From: Bog-366 sp963722555
GTDB lineage: Bacteria > Acidobacteriota > Terriglobia > UBA7540
DNA: 64,000 bases
Assembly (NCBI GenBank): GCA_963722555.1
Contig: CAVRNQ010000007.1
Location: 1,984,001 to 2,048,000 of the forward strand
Direction of reading: 5' to 3'
This document shows positions 15,922 through 25,743 of this stretch, piece by piece (position 1 is the stretch's first letter; the number at the start of each line of letters is the position of its first letter). Both the position numbers and the translations under genes were made by a program. The notes below the pieces were generated by a model. It saw nothing but the letters and a program-made list of their open reading frames with translations, did no database searches and had not been told where the DNA came from.

Positions 15922-18489
15922 ATGCAATCAATACGCTTTGTGGGTATTTATATACTTGTGACGCTCTGCACGATCGGGCCAGGTGTCGCATCTGGTCAAG
16001 CACAATCATTCAACTTGACTCGGAAGCCGACCGCGAGGGACCAGAAATCTGAAGACCTCCGCGTGGAGAAGTCGCTCAACGCGGACTGGCGGTTCAAGCG
16101 CCAGGCGGACCCGGGGGCGGCGACAGAGGCGGAGTTCGGCGGGGCCGAAAAACCTGGCTATGACGATTCCGGTTGGACAAAGATCGCCCTGCCCCACACC
16201 TGGGATGCCACCTGGGATTGCCCGTTTCCGACCAGCCGCCACTTTCGCGGTGTGGGATGGTATCGGCGACGGTTTGAGGTGCGACCGGAATGGCAAGGGC
16301 GGCGAGTAGCGGTGGGTTTCAAAGGTGTGTTCCAAATCGCCGATGTTTGGGTGAACGGCAAGCTTGTAGGGCGGCACGTGGGTGGCTTTACGGGATTTCA
16401 ATTCGACGTCACCGATCTCCTGAAATGGAACGCGCCCAATCTTCTGGCGGTTCGAGTGGATGACGTGCTGAACCCAGAGATCGCTCCCGCCAACGAGAGC
16501 AATGTGGTTGTGTATGGCGGCATCTACCGCAGCGTAGCGCTCGAGGTGACGGACCCGCTCCACGTGGCTCCTAACGGGACGTGGGTCACAACGGAGGGGA
16601 ACGCTGGCGCCCCCGTAGTAAGAGTCCGCACCTGGATTGAGAACACCGGCAAGACCGCCGCCAGCGCCAAGCTGAAAACACTCGTCGTGGACGATAGCAA
16701 CCAGACCGTTGCTACACTCGATGCCAGCGCGACAGTCGCGCCCGGCGAGACGAAGGAGTTCGATCAGAAAACGGGCGCCCTTCCCAACGCGCACCTGTGG
16801 TCGCCGGACACGCCGCACCTTTATCGAGTCATGAGTATGGTTTCAGACGGAAGCCGTGCGGCCGACAGTTACGTGACGCCTTTCGGTATTCGCTTCATCA
16901 GTGTTGATCCGGCCGTGGGTTTCGTGCTGAACGGCAAGCCCATCAACCTGCATGGCGTAGACCGCCGGCAGGATTACGGGTTTCTGGGTGATGCGGTGCC
17001 GGAGGTCGTCGGTGAGCGTGATATCCAATTGATCAAAGGCATGGGAGCAAACTTCCTGCGCACGGCACATTATCCGCAGGATCCGGCCGTCCTTAACGAA
17101 TGTGACCGGCGGGGAATCGTGACTTGGGAAGAGATTCCCAATATCAAGATTCATATTTATCCCCCCGTCGAGGACAATCTCAACCCGGTTTTTACTGAGC
17201 GCTTTCCGCGGCCGCTGATGCAGAATCTAAAGCAACAGATGCGGGAGATGATCGAGCGCGACCGCAACCACCCCGCCATCGTCATTTGGGGCCTGAGTGA
17301 CGATCTGAGTACCTACCATTACCCCGAGGACTTCGTCGAGTTGTCAGACGCGGCGCATGCGCTGGACCCCACGCGCTGGACTGCGGGCCGCGCTCCGCAT
17401 GTTACCGATATCATCGATGCGACAAGCTCTAATGATCTTGAACCAGGGCGCTTCGCCCTGTTGCGAGAGCATCAGGAGCATCCCCAGAAGGGGTTTATTT
17501 GGAATGAATGGGGGGCATTTCAGTCGGAGCGGGGGCTGGAGGGCGCTCCCTACCACCATCGCGGTGAGTCCGAGGACAGTCTCTCCCTGGGTGACAGCCT
17601 GGCCGCACAGCTCCTGGAAGGCCATTTGATGCAGTGGAACGCCTTGCCGTGGCTGGCGACGGCGAAGTGGTGCATGTTCGATACCGGCGAGATGAATGCC
17701 AACGCCACGCGCACCCTGTGGGAGCGGGCCTCGGATGGCAAGGTGACCTTCCGCTGGCCGTTTAACGATTACCTGGGTGTCTCGGATATGTGGCGTCTCC
17801 CTAAGAACGGGTTCTACTTCTTGCAGAGCCAGTGGACCGAGAAACCCATGGTCCACATCGTGGGCCACTGGACTTGGCCGGGCGAGGCAGGGCGGAAGCG
17901 GCAGATCAGGGTGTACAGCAACTGCGACACCGTTGAACTCCAGTTGAACGGTCGCAGCTTGGGCGTCCATCAACCGATAACGAACGAAAGAGTGTGGCAG
18001 GAATTCCGGCAGGCCAGTGATGAGATCAAATACCAGGACCAGTTCAATCAGGAGATACTGCCGGGTGCAAGCCTGAAGCATCCGCCGTTTGTTTGGGACG
18101 ACGTTCCCTACGAAGATGGAGCGCTGGTGGCGGTTGCCCACCAGGGAACTGAGACCGCGCGTGATGAACTGCGGACGGCGGGGAAACCGGTGCGCGTTGC
18201 AGTGAAAGCGGAGAAAGAGACACTCGATCTTGGCCGCGAGGACGTGAGTTTCATCGAGGCGGATGTGGTTGACGCCAACGGCATAATCGTTCCGGACGCG
18301 CATCCCTGGGTGCGATTCGAAGTGAGCGGACCCGGAAGGCTGCTGGGAGGAGCCACGGAAATCGACGCGATCACCGGGGTCGTGGCGATCAACGTGCAAA
18401 CCACCGGAAGGCCGGGAGAGATCGTGGTGAGCGCGGCGGCTCCGAAATTGGAGCCAGGCTCCGTGCACATCCGGGTCCCGGCAAAGTAA
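15922..18489 (+). CDS. Secreted glycoside hydrolase family 2 (beta-galactosidase type)
   Basis: ATG 15922 follows GAGGAAAC and starts a signal peptide (VGIYILVTLCTIGPGVASG). The 855-residue protein has the jelly-roll domain (DDSGWTKIALPHTW, HFRGVGWYRRRFEV), an Ig-like domain (LWSPDTPHLYRV), the TIM barrel (INLHGVDRRQDYGFLGDA, NFLRTAHYPQDP, RDRNHPAIVIWGLSDD) and C-terminal Ig domains. The nucleophile is probably the Glu in WNEWGAF. The acid/base Glu normally ending WSxGNE is replaced: the site reads WGLSDD (Asp near residue 461). Activity may thus be altered. The next gene is a broken paralogue. Confidence 0.9.
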   Translation: MQSIRFVGIYILVTLCTIGPGVASGQAQSFNLTRKPTARDQKSEDLRVEKSLNADWRFKRQADPGAATEAEFGGAEKPGYDDSGWTKIALPHTWDATWDCPFPTSRHFRGVGWYRRRFEVRPEWQGRRVAVGFKGVFQIADVWVNGKLVGRHVGGFTGFQFDVTDLLKWNAPNLLAVRVDDVLNPEIAPANESNVVVYGGIYRSVALEVTDPLHVAPNGTWVTTEGNAGAPVVRVRTWIENTGKTAASAKLKTLVVDDSNQTVATLDASATVAPGETKEFDQKTGALPNAHLWSPDTPHLYRVMSMVSDGSRAADSYVTPFGIRFISVDPAVGFVLNGKPINLHGVDRRQDYGFLGDAVPEVVGERDIQLIKGMGANFLRTAHYPQDPAVLNECDRRGIVTWEEIPNIKIHIYPPVEDNLNPVFTERFPRPLMQNLKQQMREMIERDRNHPAIVIWGLSDDLSTYHYPEDFVELSDAAHALDPTRWTAGRAPHVTDIIDATSSNDLEPGRFALLREHQEHPQKGFIWNEWGAFQSERGLEGAPYHHRGESEDSLSLGDSLAAQLLEGHLMQWNALPWLATAKWCMFDTGEMNANATRTLWERASDGKVTFRWPFNDYLGVSDMWRLPKNGFYFLQSQWTEKPMVHIVGHWTWPGEAGRKRQIRVYSNCDTVELQLNGRSLGVHQPITNERVWQEFRQASDEIKYQDQFNQEILPGASLKHPPFVWDDVPYEDGALVAVAHQGTETARDELRTAGKPVRVAVKAEKETLDLGREDVSFIEADVVDANGIIVPDAHPWVRFEVSGPGRLLGGATEIDAITGVVAINVQTTGRPGEIVVSAAAPKLEPGSVHIRVPAK

Positions 18490-18579
18490 GCTGCGTGCTT
18501 CATCGCGCAGAGCAGAGGCAGTGGCTCTTGCGAGGGGATTTGGGACGTTGCGGAATGGGGCATAGCGGGGGGGGTAGGC

Positions 18580-20895
18580 ATGAAACGTAGAGAGTTCCTG
18601 CGCAGCGTGGCCGGGGGGATGGCAGCTTCTCAGACACTTCCGGCATTATCAAGACGGGCGGGCTCGGCCGCGCCTGTCTTGGAGAGCATCGGACCGCGAC
18701 CTACACCACGTTGGCGCGAGAACCTCAATGCCGGCTGGCTGTTTTGCCGGCAAGAGCACGGGGGCGGAGATCTGGGTTCCTTCGATCGTGACACTTCCGT
18801 TGGGGCAGCGATCGAACCGGCTTTCCGCAGCGCTCACGAGGCCGGTTACGACGATTCCTGGTGGGAGCCGATCGACTTGCCGCACACCTGGAACGCTCAC
18901 GATGGTTGCGATGAGATTCCTGGCTACTTCCGCGGCATCGGATGGTATCGCAAGCATTTCCAACTCGCCGCGGACCTGCGCGAGAAGAGGTTTTTCCTGG
19001 AATTCGAAGGCGCCAACCAGGTGTCGGAGTTCTGGCTGAACGGCCGCCGCGTGGGCGAACACAAGGGCGGATACACGAGCTTTGAATTCGATGTCACCGA
19101 ATTCGTGGCGTTCGGCCCCCAGGCCAATGTGCTCACGGTCAAAGTGGACAACCTCTACAATCCCGACATTTCACCCACTGTGAAGACCGACGTGACATTT
19201 TACGGAGGGATTTATCGCGACGTCTGGCTGCGAGTCTCGGAGCCCGTTTATGTATCGACGGTCTACTGGACAACTCCGCGGGTCAGCGAGCAGTCGGCGG
19301 AGGTTGCGGTTCATGCGACGGTCACCAATACGACCAGTCAATCAAGAAGCCTGTCCTTGACCCACGAGGTTTTCGACCCTGCCGGCAAACTCGTGGGGAC
19401 CGCCACTTCTTCCGTTGCCGTCTCCGGGCACGCAAGCCGGGACGTCACTCAAGAAATCGCGCCGCTGAATAACCCGCAACTGTGGTCTCCAGACAATCCC
19501 ATCTTTACCGGATCCGCACCTCCCTTGGCGAAGCGAAACAACTCATCGATTCCATCGAGATTCCACTGGGCCTGCGTTGGTTCCGCTTCGAGCGCAGCAA
19601 GGGTTCTTCCTGAATGGAAAGCGGCTGCAGTTGCAGGGAACAACGTGGCATCAGTCCTATCCTGGGATGGGAAATGCTCTGCCCAATTCGCGGCACGTTA
19701 AGGATATGGAGATCATCGGCGATATGGGCGCGAACTTTTTCCGGACCAGCCATTACCCGCATGACCCCGCGGTGATGGAGGCTTGCGATCGATTGGGAAT
19801 CCTGGTGCTGGAGGAACTGTTTATCGGCGAGGAGGTGGCAGACACGCCGGAGTATCTGACGATTCAGGCCAAGTCAGCAGAGGAGATGATCGTTCGCGAC
19901 CGCAACCACCCGTGCGTCATCATGTACGGATTCGGCGGCGAGATCGATTCTCCCGATGACGTGGCCACGCGCGTGGTGACGACGGTGGTCCGGAAATACC
20001 GCGAACTGGATCCCACCCGTATCGTGACCATGCACGATCCACGCGTCGAAGGACATCAAGAAGCTTCTGGATGTTGAGGGACTGTACCAGCGTGGGAAGG
20101 CGACGACCGGGAGCACAGGCTGCATCCCGGAACGGAAGTACATGATCGAGGAATACACCGCCGCGGGTATCGGGCGCGGCATTTATGGAATGGGGCCGGA
20201 GAGCGAGGACCTGGGCTGCGTGCTGCACGAGGAATTCTTAAGTCAGGTCAACCTTCGTCCGTGGATCGCCGGAAGCACCTTATGGCATCAGTTCGACTAC
20301 GACGGCGAGGAATACGATCCGGTGATTCCGCATCTGGTGACATTCGGCATGGCCGACGCCTGGAGGATTCCCAAAGACGTCTTCTACTTCTATCGGAGCC
20401 AGTGGAGTTCCAAACCCACGCTCCGCATCTGCGGTCATTGGACATGGCCTGGCGACGAAGGCAAGCGTAAATCAGTGAAGGTGTACAGCAATGCCGCGGA
20501 GGTGGAGCTCTTTCTCAACGAGAAATCGTTGGGCGTGAAGAAGGAAGGGAAAATCCCGGGCCTTCCGCACCCGCCCCGAGTGTGGGTCGTGCCCTACCAG
20601 CCCGGTGCACTGAAGGCGGTTGCGCATTTCGCAGGGGAACCCCTTACCGATGAGCGCAAAACCGCTGGCCCGCCGGCCGCACCGTCTGGAGCCACGGTCC
20701 GCTAATGCGGCGACCGCGATTTAAGTGATCGAAAGCGGGAGGGTTGTGGAGAAGGATGGCACGGTGGTTCCGAGCGCCTGCAACGCCATCGCGTTCAACT
20801 GCTACGGCCCGGGTGAGCTGCTACCGCAAACCTGGGCGGGACACGCCACGGGCTTCCAGTGGGAGGCCGTGGCCGGCATGACGCGCATCGCCATG
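18580..20895 (+). pseudogene. Second GH2 glycosidase, broken by at least three frameshifts
   Basis: The start has a Tat-like leader (MKRREFLRSVAGG). GH2 similarity runs through three or four frames: frame 1 to about 19500 (ends LWSPDNP), frame 2 to about 20045 (FFLNGKRLQLQGTTWHQ, NFFRTSHYPHDP, NHPCVIMYGFGGE), frame 3 to about 20690 (GSTLWHQFDYDGEEYDP, GHWTWPGDEGKRKS), then another from about 20725 (KDGTVVPSACNAIAFNCYGP). The first shift looks like loss of one C in the run at 19497-19499: restoring it gives NPHLYRIRT. Here the acid/base Glu (GFGGE) is kept, unlike in the intact paralogue. Sequencing errors in a draft assembly are a possible alternative. Confidence 0.85.
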
Positions 20896-21275
20896 CGAGA
20901 AACTTCTCCGAGCTGGCCGCGCGGCTGGGAGGCCTGGGGGCCGGCCTTGGACCCCCTGCGGTTGCGAATGCTCAGAGCTTGCCGGCGGGCGGCCCGCTTC
21001 TGCTGTTGCCTCCTCCCGCTCGGCAACTCCCCTGCGGCCGACTTGTGGCGTATGATTGTGCCGGTGAAAGCAAATCACAAGGGTCGATACGACGACCGAA
21101 ACCCTGGGGCTGAAATCTGTCCTGGCCCATGCTTCAAGATGCTTCGTACCGGCGGCCCTACGTCACACCACTCGAAGGCGGCATTCCAGCAAGCCATTCG
21201 CGGGGCGTGGCCTTTCCGCTCTGCATCTTCAAAACAGATTTGCCCAGGCAACTCTCGGTTAACAGGAGCCTTACC

Positions 21276-24200
21276 ATGGCACGGTATATAAGAACGCGTC
21301 ACCTGCTCGGCTTCTTGATGCTCGCAATCCTGACCTCCCTGGCGTGGGCACAAGCGCCGGTGACGGTAAACGTCTGGGAGGCTCCGCTGACGCTTCCCAC
21401 GTATCAAATAGGTCCCCCTGACCTGGAGCCCATATTCTATGCCGGAAGGAATTACCAGGGCGCGCAGGGTGCGATCTATCCTTATCCGCTCTACGACAGT
21501 CTTCTCGATGTGCGCCGCGACCAGACTTACCAGGCGGACTACCTCGAGAACCCCTACGTAAAGATTTGTGTGCTTCCGGAGCTGGGTGGGCGCATCTTCT
21601 CCGCTACGGACAAGACCGATGGCTATGACTATGTCTACCGCCAAAGCGAGATCCGGCCGGCTCTGATCGGCATGCTGGGGGCGTGGATCTCAGGCGGCGT
21701 GGAGTGGAACATCCCGCACCATCACCGCGCCTCAAGCTACCTGCCGGTTGATCACCGGCTGATCAAGAATGGCGACGGCAGCAGCACCATCTGGGTGGGG
21801 GAGGTGGAACTCCGCCATCGCATGCGATGGCTGGTGGGATTGACGCTCTTCCCGGATAAGTCCTATTTGAAAATCACCACGCTGCTGGTGAACCGCACCC
21901 CCCTGGTCCACTCCTTCCTGGATTTCACCAATACAGCCGTGCATGCCAACCAGTCCTACCAAGTCATTTTCCCACCCGACACCCGATTTGCCGCCTACCA
22001 CGGCAAGAACGATTTCGCGCACTGGCCTATTGCGCATGAGGTCTATCAAGGGATTGACTACACCCGGGGTGTAAACCTCAGTTGGTGGAAAAACCATTCC
22101 ACTCCCGTCTCCTTTTTCGCCTGGAACTTCGACGCGGATTTCTTCGGGGGGTACGACCACGGGAAGGAAGCTGGAACCATCTGCATCCAGGATCACAACG
22201 TTTCCCCTGGCGCGAAGTTTTTCGAATGGGGAAACGGCCCCGATGGGCAAGCGTGGGACAAAATCCTCGACAGCCAGGGCGATTATCTGGAATTGATGTC
22301 GGGGAACTTCTCGGATAACCAGCCTGATTACAGTTGGGCTCAGCCTTATGAAACCAAAGTAGCCACTCAGTACTGGTACCCGGTTCGAGGCTTGGGCGGC
22401 GCCAAGAATGCGAATCTCGAGGGAGCCGTCAACTTGGTCGTGGAGGCCTCTGGAAAGGCCAGTTTCGGTTTCTCCACTACCCAAGAGTTCCGGGGCGCGA
22501 AGGTCTTGCTCACGGCGGGAAATCAAACCCTCTTCGATCAGACTATCGATATCGCTCCCGACAAACCTTTTGTTCATGAGATCTCGTTGCCGGTTGGAAC
22601 GAAGGAGGGAGGTCTGAAAGTTGCGCTCCTGGATTCTGCGAACCAGGAACTGATTAGCTACCACCCGGCGAAAATCGAGCCGGAAGCGATGCCTCCTGTG
22701 GTTAAGCCTCCCCTCCCGCCCCAGCAGATCAAGACCGTCGATGAACTCTACCAGGTCGGCTTGCGACTCGAGCAGTTTCACAGCACCGCCGTGGAACCTT
22801 ACGTTTATTATGAGGAAGCCCTCCGGCGAGACCCGGGTAACTACGAAGTGAACACGGCGCTCGGCCGTCTTTACTGCCAGCGCGGGCTTTGGCAGCAGGC
22901 TCGGGAGAGGCTGAACGTGGCCCTGGCGCGCGCCACTCGCAACTACACGCGACCCAAGGATGGAGAGGCCTATTACTACCTGGGTGTGGCACTGCGGGGT
23001 GAAGGGAAGAGCCAGGCGGCGGAAGAGGCATTCCACCGAGCCACCTGGAGTGTGGCGTGGACTGCGGCGAGCTACTATCAGCTTGCTGAGCTGCAGGGAC
23101 GAAAGGGCCAGTGGCCCCAAGCGCTTTCCGATCTCGAGCATTCTCTTGTCTACGGGAATCTCAATCCCAAAGCCTGGAACTTGAAGGCGGCCGCCCTGCG
23201 CAAGTTGGGGCGCGCTCCGGAAGCGAAGGAGGCTGCGCACAAAGCCCTGGCGATTGATCCCCTTGACCTGTGGGCCACCCATGAGCTGCGTTTGTTGAAC
23301 GATGGCGAACCACTGCAAATTGAACTGGGCAATGCGGTCGAGTCCAATCTCGAACTGGCCGTGGACTACTACGGCGCGGGACTCGCCGCCGAGTCGGAAG
23401 AAGTACTCAAACAGCTTCTGGCCGGCGCCCGCAAGCCGGACAAGGTCAGTCCGCTGGTTTACTACTACCTAGGCTATCTGGCGGGGGAAGCGCAGAAACC
23501 CGAGGAAGCTTCCAAGTACTTCCACCTGGCCGCACAAATGCCCTCCGACTACGTGTTCCCCTTCCGCCTGGAGACGGTAGGAGTTCTGGAAGCCGCCGCA
23601 AAGGCAAATCCTGCGGATGCGCGCGCACCCTACTATCTGGGAAACCTTCTGTATGATCTGCAGCCGGCGGCAGCCATCAAGATGTGGGAGAAATCTGCGG
23701 TCTTAGACTCCTCCTTTCCACTGGTGCGTCGCAATCTGGCCCTGGCCTACGAGCAAGCTGAGAAAAACACTCCCAAGGCTATTGCCGCGATGGAAAAGGC
23801 ACTCCAACTGGATGGAAACAACTCCCGTTTCCTTTATGAACTTGATGGGTTGTATGAGACGGGAAACGTTCCGCCCGAGAAGAGACTGGCTTCCTTTGAG
23901 TTGCATCCCTCCGTCGCTGGGAAGCGGTCCGATGCGTTGCTCCAGGAGATCAAGGTCTGCGTTCTGCTGGGCCGATACGAGCAGGCGATGCAGTTGCTGA
24001 AGGAGCACCGATTTCACAACTGGGAGGGAGAAGGGCAGATTCATGACGTCTACATGAATGCCTACCTGCTCGAAGGTGAAAAGGAATTCCAGGCGGGGAA
24101 ATACCGCGAGGCCTTGCAGGATTATGAAGCGGCGCTCGCCTACCCGGAGAACCTGGAGGTCGGCCGGCCCTATCGTGAGGCGAGGTTGCCGCAGGTTGAT

Positions 24201-24623
24201 TACCTGCTGGGATTGGCCCACGAGAAGCTTGGCGACAGCTCCAAGTCCAGGGAGTTGTTCGGCCAGGCTGTAACCTTCCGGGAACAGGGCCCGGTCGAGA
24301 TGGAGTACTACCAGGGTTTGGCAGATCTGAAACTCGGGCAGAACACCCAGGCGCAGCATTACTTCGATGATCTCATCAGGCGAGGCGAAAAGGCGCTGGC
24401 GGGTGGGTCCGAGGTCGACTTCTTCGCGAAATTTGGGCGAAGGCAGTCCGAGCGCCAACGGCTTGCGAACGCCCACTACCTCGTCGGACTCGGGAACCTG
24501 GGAAAGGGTGAAACCGCCAAAGCTCGCGCGGAATTCCAGGAGGCCGTCAAGCTGGACGTCAACCATCTGGGTGCAACGACACAATTGCGGGCGTCCGCTG
24601 GCAAGGACGCGGGGGCATCTTAG
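21276..24623 (+). CDS. Secreted DUF5107-TPR protein
   Basis: ATG 21276 follows AGGAGCC and begins a signal peptide (HLLGFLMLAILTSLAWA). Residues about 30-400 form a DUF5107-like domain, which resembles sugar-binding/mutarotase-like beta-sandwiches (LPELGGRIFSATDKTDGYDY, GGVEWNIPHHHR). The C-terminal two thirds are TPR repeats (GEAYYYLGVALRGEGKSQAA, ARAEFQEAVKLDVNHLG). The total of 1115 residues agrees with other DUF5107-TPR proteins. It lies after the two GH2 genes on the same strand, hinting at a role in glycan use, but the 380-bp gap leaves this open. Confidence 0.82.
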   Translation: MARYIRTRHLLGFLMLAILTSLAWAQAPVTVNVWEAPLTLPTYQIGPPDLEPIFYAGRNYQGAQGAIYPYPLYDSLLDVRRDQTYQADYLENPYVKICVLPELGGRIFSATDKTDGYDYVYRQSEIRPALIGMLGAWISGGVEWNIPHHHRASSYLPVDHRLIKNGDGSSTIWVGEVELRHRMRWLVGLTLFPDKSYLKITTLLVNRTPLVHSFLDFTNTAVHANQSYQVIFPPDTRFAAYHGKNDFAHWPIAHEVYQGIDYTRGVNLSWWKNHSTPVSFFAWNFDADFFGGYDHGKEAGTICIQDHNVSPGAKFFEWGNGPDGQAWDKILDSQGDYLELMSGNFSDNQPDYSWAQPYETKVATQYWYPVRGLGGAKNANLEGAVNLVVEASGKASFGFSTTQEFRGAKVLLTAGNQTLFDQTIDIAPDKPFVHEISLPVGTKEGGLKVALLDSANQELISYHPAKIEPEAMPPVVKPPLPPQQIKTVDELYQVGLRLEQFHSTAVEPYVYYEEALRRDPGNYEVNTALGRLYCQRGLWQQARERLNVALARATRNYTRPKDGEAYYYLGVALRGEGKSQAAEEAFHRATWSVAWTAASYYQLAELQGRKGQWPQALSDLEHSLVYGNLNPKAWNLKAAALRKLGRAPEAKEAAHKALAIDPLDLWATHELRLLNDGEPLQIELGNAVESNLELAVDYYGAGLAAESEEVLKQLLAGARKPDKVSPLVYYYLGYLAGEAQKPEEASKYFHLAAQMPSDYVFPFRLETVGVLEAAAKANPADARAPYYLGNLLYDLQPAAAIKMWEKSAVLDSSFPLVRRNLALAYEQAEKNTPKAIAAMEKALQLDGNNSRFLYELDGLYETGNVPPEKRLASFELHPSVAGKRSDALLQEIKVCVLLGRYEQAMQLLKEHRFHNWEGEGQIHDVYMNAYLLEGEKEFQAGKYREALQDYEAALAYPENLEVGRPYREARLPQVDYLLGLAHEKLGDSSKSRELFGQAVTFREQGPVEMEYYQGLADLKLGQNTQAQHYFDDLIRRGEKALAGGSEVDFFAKFGRRQSERQRLANAHYLVGLGNLGKGETAKARAEFQEAVKLDVNHLGATTQLRASAGKDAGAS

Positions 24624-24664
24624 TACGGTCGCCTCCCTTGGCAGATTTAACATGGAATTATTAC

Positions 24665-24679
24665 TGGAAGGTTAAATGC
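24665..24679 (+). promoter_or_regulatory. Candidate sigma-54 (-24/-12) promoter of the export operon
   Basis: TGGAAGGTTAAATGC keeps the essential GG-N10-GC spacing of sigma-54 promoters (consensus TGGCACG-N4-TTGC), though the -24 block is imperfect. It lies 96 bp before the first gene of an operon that encodes a sigma-54 activator. Confidence 0.4.
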
Positions 24680-24774
24680 CTCTGGTCGTTGACCCACCCC
24701 AGCAATTGGGTTAGTGTAAGCGTGTTAAATTCAGAACCTCTTATGAGGCCGGTAGCTTCCCTCGCATAGAGCAG

Positions 24775-25743
24775 ATGCGCGACAGGGTTGTTTTCCGTGC
24801 CGGTGGCCGGGCGTACTCACGCGAGGACGTGCTGCGCGCTGCGGAGTTTCGGGGTGAGTTAGAACCGATCCGAAGCGCGATCCGTGGGAGTCTTGCTTGT
24901 CGAACCTACGCTCAGGAACAGGGGTTCGAATTTGGCGCGGAAGAGGTGCAGTCGGCAGCCGAAGCCTACCGCTACGAAAACGACCTCACCACTGCAGAAG
25001 AAACGGAACAATGGCTTGAAGAGAATGATCTGACTCTGGATGATTTCAGTGGCTTTTTCGAACGCCACTATTGCTTGCAGCGTTTTTCCTCCCTGCTCGA
25101 AGAGATTCGTTCCGACTATGAACCCTCTCCAACGGATGTCGAAAACCTGGTCTGGCAGGAAGTCCTGCTGGGCAATCACTTTCCCCGTCTGGCTCGAGCG
25201 TTAGCATGGCGCGTAGCGGCTGCCCTGGAAGGCGCAGGAGTGATTCCGGCTCTCTCGTCGCCAGAGGAACTGATTTGCCTGGAGGCATGCCTAAGCGAGC
25301 GCCTGCGCCTGATTCTTACCGACGACAATTACAGGCGCGAAGTGCGTGCCAGGCCTCTGGGTTTGCTGCGCTTTGAAGTTGAGTCTGCCTGCTTTGCTTC
25401 TCCAGAGTCAGCCCGGGAGGCATTCCTTTGCGTGACTCAGGATGGCGAAGCACTCGAGGTAGTCGCCTTGAGAGCCGGCAGCCATCTTGAAACGTGCACG
25501 CGCTTCGCAGATGGCCTTCCCCCCGATCTTCAGGAATGCATGTCCTCCGGCGCCCCTGGCGAGACATTTCCACCTCGGCAAGTGGGGGAAGTGTTCCGAA
25601 TCTGTCGCATTCGAAAAAAGATTGATCCGGAACTGAACGATCCTGAGGTACGAGAACGTGTTAAGCAAACTCTGCTGGAGAGTGCTTTCGAAGATTTGGT
25701 GCGCAAGCACGTTGTCTGGTCTTGCTCCATCCGGGGGGGCTGA
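24775..25743 (+). CDS. PpiC/SurA-related putative peptide-maturation protein
   Basis: The 322-residue protein lacks a signal peptide. The N-terminal part (SREDVLRAAEFRGEL to about residue 150) is helical and resembles the SurA N-terminal chaperone region; the later part (DLQECMSSGAPGETFPPRQVGEVFRICRIRKK) resembles the end of a parvulin domain. PpiC-related proteins without a full isomerase site occur beside peptidase-containing exporters, and I recall a TIGRFAM family named for peptide maturation. Its stop overlaps the start of the transporter gene by one base (25743), so the two are co-translated. Likely role: holding or presenting the small precursor peptides encoded downstream. Confidence 0.65.
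   Translation: MRDRVVFRAGGRAYSREDVLRAAEFRGELEPIRSAIRGSLACRTYAQEQGFEFGAEEVQSAAEAYRYENDLTTAEETEQWLEENDLTLDDFSGFFERHYCLQRFSSLLEEIRSDYEPSPTDVENLVWQEVLLGNHFPRLARALAWRVAAALEGAGVIPALSSPEELICLEACLSERLRLILTDDNYRREVRARPLGLLRFEVESACFASPESAREAFLCVTQDGEALEVVALRAGSHLETCTRFADGLPPDLQECMSSGAPGETFPPRQVGEVFRICRIRKKIDPELNDPEVRERVKQTLLESAFEDLVRKHVVWSCSIRGG

Noticed and set aside
21732..23318. Long open frame on the minus strand inside the DUF5107-TPR gene
   Set aside because: High-GC antisense shadow; the plus frame has clear domain motifs and a signal peptide, the minus frame has none. The same applies to long antisense frames at 978-1784, 12776-13807, 17344-18468, 55973-56953 and 61299-62747.
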